The notes beneath the pieces are model-generated. The model saw only the letters and a program-made list of their open reading frames with translations, was not told the origin of the DNA and did not search any database. The translations under genes were made by a program, and so were the position numbers. DNA of 11,568 nucleotides from Thermoplasmata archaeon (lineage in GTDB: Archaea; Thermoplasmatota; SW-10-69-26): NCBI GenBank assembly GCA_003561665.1, contig PWVY01000342.1, forward strand, positions 1 through 11,568. Reading direction: 5' to 3'. Shown in pieces: positions 6,596-11,568 of this stretch; within the stretch, counting starts at the first letter, position 1, and the number at the start of each line of letters is the position of its first letter.

Positions 6596-7351
6596 CTATG
6601 CGGTGTCTTTGACGCTTTCCGGTTTCTCAACGACCACGAAGTGGTTGTCAGGTAGCCAATCGCTGGCGAGTTTCTCGCTCCAGGCGTCCCTTACGAAGAA
6701 GCCTGCCGCTTTGCAGGTGAGGACGGTTTCTCGTAGGCTCATCAAGTGGTAGAACCGCATCTCATCCCCTTGCCAGGGAACGAGGATGTCCCCGAACTCG
6801 GGCGCGTTCTCGCCCAGGCGAATCTTGCGTGGGATGTGGCGGATCAGTTCCTTGATGTAGTGATCTGCGAAGCGGTCTTGCCATCGGGCCCAGACGGTGA
6901 TTAACGCCATCCCGCGCGGACGCAGCACGCGGCGCACCTCGCGAAGCGCTTTGACGCGTCGATGGCGTCCGGGGATGTGGTGGAGGGCAGCGATGAACAG
7001 AGCGTGATCGACCGTGTTCCGCGCCAGGGGAAGATGGATGGCGGAGCCTGCGATCACGTCCGCGCCGGTCGCCTTGTGATCGCCTGCTTCGCGCAGGCGC
7101 CCTTGCGCGATTTTGGCCAGTTCCGTGCTGGCATCGACGCCGAACACTTTCATGCCGCGTTTGCGCGCGATGACGCTGTGGCGCCCGTTCCCGCAGGCGA
7201 TGTCAAGCAGCGTTGAATCGTCGGGGAGCGTATCGAGGAAGTCGGTGACTTGGTCCCAGGGTCGGTTTCGTGTTTCGCTGAAGCTCTCCGCGATGCGTTC
7301 CCATGTGGCGACGCTTTCGCCGACGTTGTACCGGTTCCGGGGAGCAGCCAC
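6596..7351 (-). CDS. Class I SAM-dependent methyltransferase, Trm9/ALKBH8-like
   Basis: This 251-residue protein has a Rossmann-type methyltransferase core: motif I LDIACGNGR (49-57), an acidic end of strand 2 in VFGVDAS (69-75), a DVIAGSAIHLPL strand-loop (98-109) and the post-motif AALHHI (121-126). The segments VWARWQDRF (153-161), DILVPW (188-193) and RFYHLMS (199-205) resemble the Trm9/ALKBH8 methyltransferase family, which methylates modified wobble uridines in tRNA. A tRNA target is therefore plausible, but the sequence does not prove it; a small-molecule or glycan target remains possible. The start is GTG at 7351, about 27 nt from a weak TATA-like TCTTAC. It lies upstream of gcvT on the same strand, 161 nt from the gcvT start, and diverges from the glycosyltransferase locus. 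Confidence 0.85.
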   Translation of the reverse strand: MAAPRNRYNVGESVATWERIAESFSETRNRPWDQVTDFLDTLPDDSTLLDIACGNGRHSVIARKRGMKVFGVDASTELAKIAQGRLREAGDHKATGADVIAGSAIHLPLARNTVDHALFIAALHHIPGRHRRVKALREVRRVLRPRGMALITVWARWQDRFADHYIKELIRHIPRKIRLGENAPEFGDILVPWQGDEMRFYHLMSLRETVLTCKAAGFFVRDAWSEKLASDWLPDNHFVVVEKPESVKDTA

Positions 7352-7375
7352 GCGCGTATGGCACCCGGGGAAGCG

Positions 7376-7381
7376 GTAAGA
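7376..7381 (-). promoter_or_regulatory. Weak TATA-like element for the methyltransferase gene
   Basis: TCTTAC on the minus strand is centred about 27 nt before the GTG at 7351, suggesting a leaderless start. The match is poor and spacing is the main support. It shares a 120-bp divergent region with the promoter of the first glycosyltransferase gene. Confidence 0.3.
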
Positions 7382-7440
7382 GCGTTGTGCTTGCGTTGAC
7401 GGTCGCCGGTTCCGCGTGGCGGATGCCTGGCTTCGTGGTG

Positions 7441-7447
7441 TTTAATG
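7441..7447 (+). promoter_or_regulatory. TATA box of the first GT4 gene
   Basis: TTTAATG is centred about 27 nt upstream of the GTG at 7472. The ATG within this element (7445) can open the same frame, but it would then be both TATA box and start codon, and the leaderless GTG matches the N-terminus of the paralogue better. Confidence 0.5.
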
Positions 7448-7471
7448 GGGGTGGGGCGTGTTCGTGGGCTT

Positions 7472-8557
7472 GTGCGCGTTCTTCACACGGTGCATGCCTA
7501 CCCGCCCGATGTTGGGGGTACAGAGGCGGTTGTGGCTCGCTTATCGCAGGGGCTTGTTGAGCGGGGGCACGAGGTGGAGGTGGCCACGAAGGAGCACCCT
7601 GAGCGTAGGGGGAGGGTGGAGGGCATCCCGGTGCATGGCTTCGCGACGAACCCGGCGGGCGTGTCGCGGTATCGTCGGTTCGTGAACCGAGGCGTGAGCG
7701 AGGATCGTTGGGATGTGGTCATGACGTACCATTCGAAGGTGTTCACGCATCTGTCCTTGTACCCGTTCGGGAAGGTGAAGGACCGGTGGGTGTATTGCCC
7801 TACAGAGTTCACGGATGTCGACTCACGCGCTGTTCGGCATCGGGCCTACTATCGGACCGTGGAGCCGGCCTCGCTTCGGAAGGCTCGGCGGAGCATCGTG
7901 TTGACCGAGAAGGATCGCGAACGGGCGGTTGAGATCGCGGGCGAGGAGATCAGGGATCGGTTGCGCGTGATCCCGAACGGTGTGGATCATGCTTGGTGGG
8001 GGAAGGGAGAGGAGGGGAACGTTCGGGCAGCGTTGGGCGTGCCGGAGGGGGTGCCGTTGGTGGTGTATGCTGGGGGGTTGTGGGAGCACAAGGACGTGCG
8101 AACGTTGGTGGCGGGCTTGGGGCGCTTGCGGGGGGTGCATTTGGTCGTCGCGGGGGATCGTATGGGGCGTGGGGAGGAGCTTCGTCGTTGGGCTCGGGAG
8201 GTGGGGGCTCCCAACCGGGTGCACTTCGTGGGGCGTTTGGAGCGTGAACGGTTGCGTTCGCTGCTTCATGCGGCGGATGTGTTCGCGAGCGCGTCCACGA
8301 ACGAGGGGTTCGGGTTGGTGTTCTTGGAGGCGATGGCGTGCGGGTTGCCGGTGGTGGCGCGCGAGGTGGGCGTGATCGGGGAGCTTTTGGGGAAAGGGGC
8401 GGAGGTCGTGGTGGCGGAGGATGCGAACGGGTTCGCGCGGGGGATCGAGAGCGTGCTGGGTGATGCATCGAAGCGGAACGTGGAGATCGCGCGTGGGTAT
8501 GGGTGGGAGGGTGTCGTGGATGCGTGGTTGTCGGTGTATGAGGATCTTCTAGGGTAG
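7472..8557 (+). CDS. GT4-family glycosyltransferase, paralogue A
   Basis: This 361-residue GT-B-fold enzyme of family GT4 would transfer a sugar from a nucleotide-activated donor to a lipid-linked or surface glycan, probably at the inner membrane face. Landmarks are the N-terminal HTVHAYPPDVGGTE (5-18) acceptor-side loop, RVIPNGVDHAWW (165-176), the GGLWEHKDV strand-loop (201-209), and the donor-site NEGFGLVFLEAMACGLP with E278 and E286 eight apart, the E-x7-E motif of retaining enzymes. It has no signal peptide or membrane helix. The GTG start aligns the N-terminus with its neighbour and lies 27 nt from a TATA box; an ATG at 7445 would add nine residues. It is about half identical to the next gene, almost without gaps. 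Codons are strongly G-ending. Sugar and acceptor are unknown. Confidence 0.92.
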   Translation: MRVLHTVHAYPPDVGGTEAVVARLSQGLVERGHEVEVATKEHPERRGRVEGIPVHGFATNPAGVSRYRRFVNRGVSEDRWDVVMTYHSKVFTHLSLYPFGKVKDRWVYCPTEFTDVDSRAVRHRAYYRTVEPASLRKARRSIVLTEKDRERAVEIAGEEIRDRLRVIPNGVDHAWWGKGEEGNVRAALGVPEGVPLVVYAGGLWEHKDVRTLVAGLGRLRGVHLVVAGDRMGRGEELRRWAREVGAPNRVHFVGRLERERLRSLLHAADVFASASTNEGFGLVFLEAMACGLPVVAREVGVIGELLGKGAEVVVAEDANGFARGIESVLGDASKRNVEIARGYGWEGVVDAWLSVYEDLLG

Positions 8558-8607
8558 GGGTTCGTGGGGTCGTGCGTGTTGTGGGGTGGCCGGGTTCGAA
8601 GTCTTGG

Positions 8608-8615
8608 TTTTTATG
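8608..8615 (+). promoter_or_regulatory. TATA box of the second GT4 gene
   Basis: TTTTTATG is centred about 26 nt before the GTG at 8639. It lies in the 81-nt gap between the two glycosyltransferase genes, so the second gene has its own promoter instead of relying only on read-through. The T-run could also help end transcripts of the first gene. Confidence 0.55.
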
Positions 8616-8638
8616 TGCGTTGGGGGTTGCTTGGGGGT

Positions 8639-9721
8639 GTGCGGATCCTGCACACCGTTCATGCGTACCCGCCTGAGGTTGGGGGCACAGAGGTCGTTTT
8701 GGAGAGGCTCTCGCGAGGGTTGGTTCGGCGGGGGCATCGGGTTGTGGTGGCGACCGGGGAGCATCCGAAGCGTGATGGGAGCGTGGGCGGCGTGCCGGTT
8801 CGGGGGTTCCCGGTGACGCCTCGGGGGGTTTTGGCGTATCGGCGGTGGGTTCTCAAGGGGGTTCGTGAGGGTCGTTGGGATGTGGTGATGACGTACCATT
8901 CGAAGGTGTGGTCGCACCTGGCCCTGTTCCCCTTCTCGGAAGCGTTGGCGAAGCGCTGGGTGTATGCGCCGGTTGAGTTCACTGATGTTGAAAGTCGGCA
9001 TCCTCGCCATGTCGCGTATTACGGTGTGGTCGAGCCGTTGAGTTTACGGCGGGCGGCAAGGGCTTGGACGTTGACCCGGGGGGATGAGGATCGGGCGCTG
9101 GAGATGACTGAGGGCAGGGCGAGCGTGGTTCGGATCCCGAACGGGGTGGATCATGCGTGGTGGGCGAAGGGGGAGGTGGGGGATGTTTTGGAGCGTTGGG
9201 GGCTTCCTTTGGGCGTCCCGTTGGTCACGTTCGTGGGAGGGTTCTGGGAGCACAAGGACGTGGGCACGCTTGTGGAGGCGATCAAGCATCTGGATGAGCA
9301 TCATCTGGTCTTGGCTGGGGATCCAAGGGGCCGAGCCGAACGCGTGCGCTTGTTGGCTCAAGAGCATGGCGTGCTGGATCGTGTGCATCTTCTTGGGCGG
9401 GTCTCGCGCGAGGATGTTCGAGCCCTGTTCCATGCGTCCGCGGTTCATGCGAGCGCGTCTTGGAATGAGGGGTTCGGGCTCACGTTCGTGGAAGCGATGG
9501 CGTGCGGGTTGCCGGTGGTCGCTCGGGCGACGGGCGTGATCCCTGAGTTGGTGGACCAGGGGGCGACCGTGGAGGTGGCGGCGGATCCTTGGGGGTTCGC
9601 GGAGGCGATTGAGCGTTTGTCCGGGCAGGGCGCTGGGAACGTGGACGTGGCGTGGCGGTATGATTGGTCGCGCATCGTGGACGAGGTGGAGGCGATGTAT
9701 CGGGAGGTGTCTGAGGCATGA
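8639..9721 (+). CDS. GT4-family glycosyltransferase, paralogue B
   Basis: This 360-residue protein is a close paralogue of the preceding GT4 enzyme. It has the same landmarks at nearly the same positions: HTVHAYPPEVGGTE (5-18), MTYHSKV (84-90), FTDVESR (114-120), RIPNGVDHAWW (165-175), GGFWEHKDV (200-208) and NEGFGLTFVEAMACGLP with E277 and E285 as the E-x7-E donor-site pair. It probably adds a different or successive sugar to the same glycan. The GTG at 8639 is preferred because it gives MRILHTVHAYPP and follows a TATA box by 26 nt. An in-frame start at 8564 would add 25 Gly/Trp/Leu-rich residues encoded across the promoter. Its stop overlaps the next gene's ATG in an ATGA junction. Confidence 0.92.
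   Translation: MRILHTVHAYPPEVGGTEVVLERLSRGLVRRGHRVVVATGEHPKRDGSVGGVPVRGFPVTPRGVLAYRRWVLKGVREGRWDVVMTYHSKVWSHLALFPFSEALAKRWVYAPVEFTDVESRHPRHVAYYGVVEPLSLRRAARAWTLTRGDEDRALEMTEGRASVVRIPNGVDHAWWAKGEVGDVLERWGLPLGVPLVTFVGGFWEHKDVGTLVEAIKHLDEHHLVLAGDPRGRAERVRLLAQEHGVLDRVHLLGRVSREDVRALFHASAVHASASWNEGFGLTFVEAMACGLPVVARATGVIPELVDQGATVEVAADPWGFAEAIERLSGQGAGNVDVAWRYDWSRIVDEVEAMYREVSEA
9703..9709 (+). promoter_or_regulatory. Shine-Dalgarno site of the GT2 gene
   Basis: GGAGGTG lies 8 nt before the ATG at 9718, within the end of the upstream gene. It supports the start and translational coupling. Confidence 0.7.
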
Positions 9722-10665
9722 GGCACGAGGGGCTGCGTGTGGCCGTGATCGTTCCCACGTACAATGCGCAAGTGCACCTTCCCGCGTGTTTGGAGGGCCT
9801 TCGCGTGGCGCTTGACGAGGTGAAGGCAGCGGCGGTGAAGGTGGAGGTTCTCGTCGTGGATGGGGGGTCGAAGGATCGAACGGTGTCGATCGCGCGGGAG
9901 CACGGGGTGCCCGTGGTCAAGGCGCCAGGGACGAACATCGCTCAGGCGCGCAACCTTGGGGCGGGCGCGGTGGAGGCGGACGTGCTCGTGTTCCTGGATG
10001 CCGATTGCCGGCCGCCCCGCGATCTCGTTTCGTTCGCGCTGGAAGGCCTTGAAGAGCACGGGGCGGTGGGGGCGTTCTACGAGCCCGCCCCAGGGCAGGG
10101 GTGGGTGGCGCGCACATGGCTGGCGTTCGAGGCCAAACCGCCCGGGCAGGTCCCATGGATCCCCGCGGGAACCTTTGCTCTTCGGATGGATGCGTTCGAG
10201 GCCGTTGGGGGGTTCAAGGCGTCGTTGGAAGCCAGCGAGGATGTGGACCTAGGGCGGCGCTTGCGCGGTGCAGGGTATTCCGTGTACCACGAGCCGCGCA
10301 TGGCGTGTGAGCACCTTGGCCAGGCCGACACGTTAGGGGCTTTCTTTCGCACCGAAGCAAGGCGGGCCCGCTCGCTCGTGGCCAGCGTCCAAGAAGGAGG
10401 AGGCTTGGACGGGGAAGCGATCACGCTCTTGTTGGCGGTGTACCACTTGTTGTGGCCCATCGCTCTCGTGCTCGGAGCCTTCACAGGGCCCTCGTGGTTC
10501 TTGGCGGCGCTTGCAGCGGGCTTGGCGCCGAGCCTCGCATGGGCTCTAACAGCGCTGCCTCGGGTCACGGTGGAGCGCCTTCCAGCGCTGTGGATCCTCC
10601 TTTTCGTGTACAACATGGCCCGAGCCACCGCGCTCGTGCGTTATCGCCAAATCACCCCGTTCTAA
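9718..10665 (+). CDS. GT2-family glycosyltransferase with C-terminal membrane segments
   Basis: This 315-residue protein has a GT-A-fold GT2 domain followed by a hydrophobic C-terminus. Motifs are VPTYN (12-16), the donor-binding DGGSKDRT (48-55), a DxD-type metal site in LDADC (93-97) and ASEDVDLGRRL (172-182), which supplies the usual ED acidic pair. Hydrophobic stretches at about 235-255, 258-280 and 286-304 should anchor it in the membrane, as in enzymes acting on polyprenyl-linked sugars. The ATGA overlap with the upstream GT4 gene and a GGAGGTG site indicate co-transcription and coupling. Strand composition becomes balanced in the 3' part, unlike the G-rich GT4 genes. Donor sugar and acceptor cannot be read from the sequence; S-layer or archaellin N-glycosylation and glycolipid synthesis are possible roles. 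Confidence 0.9.
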   Translation: MRHEGLRVAVIVPTYNAQVHLPACLEGLRVALDEVKAAAVKVEVLVVDGGSKDRTVSIAREHGVPVVKAPGTNIAQARNLGAGAVEADVLVFLDADCRPPRDLVSFALEGLEEHGAVGAFYEPAPGQGWVARTWLAFEAKPPGQVPWIPAGTFALRMDAFEAVGGFKASLEASEDVDLGRRLRGAGYSVYHEPRMACEHLGQADTLGAFFRTEARRARSLVASVQEGGGLDGEAITLLLAVYHLLWPIALVLGAFTGPSWFLAALAAGLAPSLAWALTALPRVTVERLPALWILLFVYNMARATALVRYRQITPF

Positions 10666-10667
10666 CG

Positions 10668-10681
10668 CGCCTGAACAGGCG
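10668..10681 (+). terminator. Perfect short hairpin after the GT2 gene
   Basis: CGCCTGAACAGGCG begins 3 nt after the stop codon and forms a 6-bp stem with a nominal 2-nt loop. No T-tract follows, so it is either a weak terminator or an mRNA 3'-end stabiliser. The remaining gap to the antitoxin gene (10682-10814) holds no clear promoter; GAATTT at 10775-10780 is the best AT-rich element. Confidence 0.3.
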
Positions 10682-10814
10682 TCAGCGATCGAAGCAAAAA
10701 CGGGCCCAAAACGTCGACCATAGGCTTCCAAGCTGGACTTCGCCCCAGGGTTCAAGGAGATGACGAGCCACCGAGAATTTGACCCCTCACGAATGTAGGC
10801 ACCAACCCACTCTC

Positions 10815-11057
10815 ATGGCTGCCCCTTCGAAGCGCTCTCCCGTCTCCACTCGACTTCCCCCTGAATTGCTGACCAAGCTGGACGCGCTGGTCGCGGAGCT
10901 CGGCGGCTCCCGCTCGGATGCGCTACGTCATCTGCTTGAAACCTACGAACCTGCACCCTTGGACGAGGATGCCCCCCTGTTCGATCCACCACTCCCCTTG
11001 GATGACGACGAAAGGGCCGTTCAGTTCGAGGACACACGATACGATCACGTGGCCTGA
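10815..11057 (+). CDS. vapB: Ribbon-helix-helix antitoxin (VapB-like)
   Basis: This 80-residue protein has an N-terminal ribbon-helix-helix domain: the strand SPVSTRLP (8-15), helix ELLTKLDALVAEL (17-29), a GGSRSDALRHLLETY turn-helix (30-44), then an acidic, proline-rich tail. RHH antitoxins dimerise, bind their own promoter and use the flexible tail to cover the toxin active site. The start is the ATG at 10815; a TTG at 10779 in the same frame would add 12 residues outside the domain. The PIN-domain gene follows after 6 nt, the standard antitoxin-first order. Its codons are C-rich, in contrast to the glycosyltransferase genes upstream. The antitoxin role rests on the pairing and fold, not on a specific family match. 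Confidence 0.82.
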   Translation: MAAPSKRSPVSTRLPPELLTKLDALVAELGGSRSDALRHLLETYEPAPLDEDAPLFDPPLPLDDDERAVQFEDTRYDHVA

Positions 11058-11063
11058 TGCCCC

Positions 11064-11489
11064 GTGCCAGCACCCATCAAGCCGTCCCTGTTCATCGACG
11101 CGAGCGCATGGGCCGCCATCGAGTACACAAAGGACGCAAACCACGACGCCGCCATGACTCTCCTCGACTCCCTACAGGAGCCCGACCGCCGATACGGCCA
11201 TCTCCATACGAGCCTCCACGCTCTCCTCGAAGCGCACGGATGGCTTCTGCACCATGCAAGCCCCGCGCACGCAGACCACCTCCTCCAGCGGATCCAGCGG
11301 GGCGTCCTTCTACACGAGACCTCCCGGGAGGCCTTCTGGGCGGCAGCGGCACGACGCGGGAAGGAAACAACCGAGGAGATCGAACTTGCCGTCCTCCTTG
11401 CGGCCGTGCTCATGGACGAAATCGGCATCACCACCGTATGGAGCTACGACCGAGCCTTCGAAGCCCTAGGGTACGAACGCGTTGGATAA
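11064..11489 (+). CDS. vapC: PIN-domain ribonuclease toxin (VapC-like)
   Basis: This 141-residue protein matches a PIN-domain endoribonuclease in length and motifs. The first strand carries FIDASAW with the catalytic Asp12. A second acidic residue lies in TSLHALLEAH (Glu56). Near the C-terminus, GITTVWSYDRAFEALGY supplies Asp129 of the (T/S)xDxxF motif followed by the usual terminal glycine-tyrosine. The third acidic position is less clear (Glu105, Glu107 or Asp118). VapC toxins cleave tRNA, rRNA or mRNA and are held inactive by the cognate VapB. The start is GTG at 11064; an ATG at 11057 overlaps the antitoxin stop but is out of frame. It appears intact and could be an active toxin. The 79 bases after it show nothing I can assign. 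Confidence 0.85.
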   Translation: MPAPIKPSLFIDASAWAAIEYTKDANHDAAMTLLDSLQEPDRRYGHLHTSLHALLEAHGWLLHHASPAHADHLLQRIQRGVLLHETSREAFWAAAARRGKETTEEIELAVLLAAVLMDEIGITTVWSYDRAFEALGYERVG

Positions 11490-11568
11490 AGCAACCCGTC
11501 GAACGCCTACCCCGACCTGTCCTCCAACCGTCCCCTGGCCCGTTGACCCAAAACGAACAACGCTCCCA

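Noticed and set aside
8564..8638. N-terminal extension of the second GT4 protein
   Set aside because: The paralogue begins at the equivalent of 8639, and the extension runs through the TATA box at 8608-8615.
9162..9202. Possible G-quadruplex from closely spaced G-runs
   Set aside because: Only three runs are close together and the fourth lies about 15 nt away. G-runs are common throughout the G-ending codons of both GT4 genes.
1..11568. CRISPR array, tRNA or rRNA gene, insertion sequence, defence island
   Set aside because: No regularly spaced repeats, cloverleaf, rRNA-like sequence, transposase or defence domain found by reading both strands; the VapBC pair alone does not make a defence island.

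Overview
The window reads as a GC-rich archaeal chromosome segment, probably euryarchaeal; the lineage is not fixed by the sequence. The archaeal call rests on four things. The glycine decarboxylase is split into two subunits. A Trm9/ALKBH8-like methyltransferase is present. TATA-like boxes lie about 24-27 nt upstream of start codons, many of them GTG, which suggests leaderless mRNAs. Shine-Dalgarno sequences (AGGAGGT, GGAGG, GGAGGTG, each 7-8 nt from the start) appear at internal operon genes.

Layout. Positions 3-266 hold the 3' end of a plus-strand gene for a probable extracytoplasmic beta-rich protein. A 155-base gap follows (267-421) with a good TATA box and a long hairpin. Then come minus-strand genes: an ATP-NAD/AcoX-family kinase (422-1555), a small two-helix membrane protein with a coiled-coil tail (1601-2014), and the glycine cleavage operon gcvT-gcvH-gcvPA-gcvPB (transcribed from 6434 down to 2127). 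Upstream of the operon lies a Trm9-like methyltransferase (6596-7351). A divergent promoter region of about 120 bp separates it from a plus-strand glycan locus: two tandem GT4 glycosyltransferase paralogues (7472-8557, 8639-9721) and an overlapping membrane-anchored GT2 glycosyltransferase (9718-10665). The window ends with a VapBC-type toxin-antitoxin pair (10815-11057, 11064-11489) and 79 bases in which I see nothing.

How the genes work together. GcvPA/PB (P protein), GcvH (lipoyl carrier) and GcvT (aminomethyltransferase) form a nearly complete glycine cleavage system; only the dihydrolipoamide dehydrogenase (L protein) and the lipoylation enzymes are missing here. The nearby kinase belongs to a family that includes AcoX of acetoin dehydrogenase operons, another lipoyl- and NAD-dependent system, so a functional link is possible but unproven. 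The three glycosyltransferases look like part of a surface glycan or glycolipid pathway.

Most unusual large-scale feature: the plus strand is C-rich from 1 to about 3200, G-rich from about 3200 to about 10300, and C-rich again afterwards. The switch does not follow gene orientation. It falls inside gcvPB, whose N-terminal third uses C-ending codons and whose remainder uses G-ending codons. I found no clear evidence of an undescribed multi-gene system; the best leads are this composition switch, the TATA box embedded in an inverted repeat at 2031-2049, and the possible structured transcript at about 343-421.
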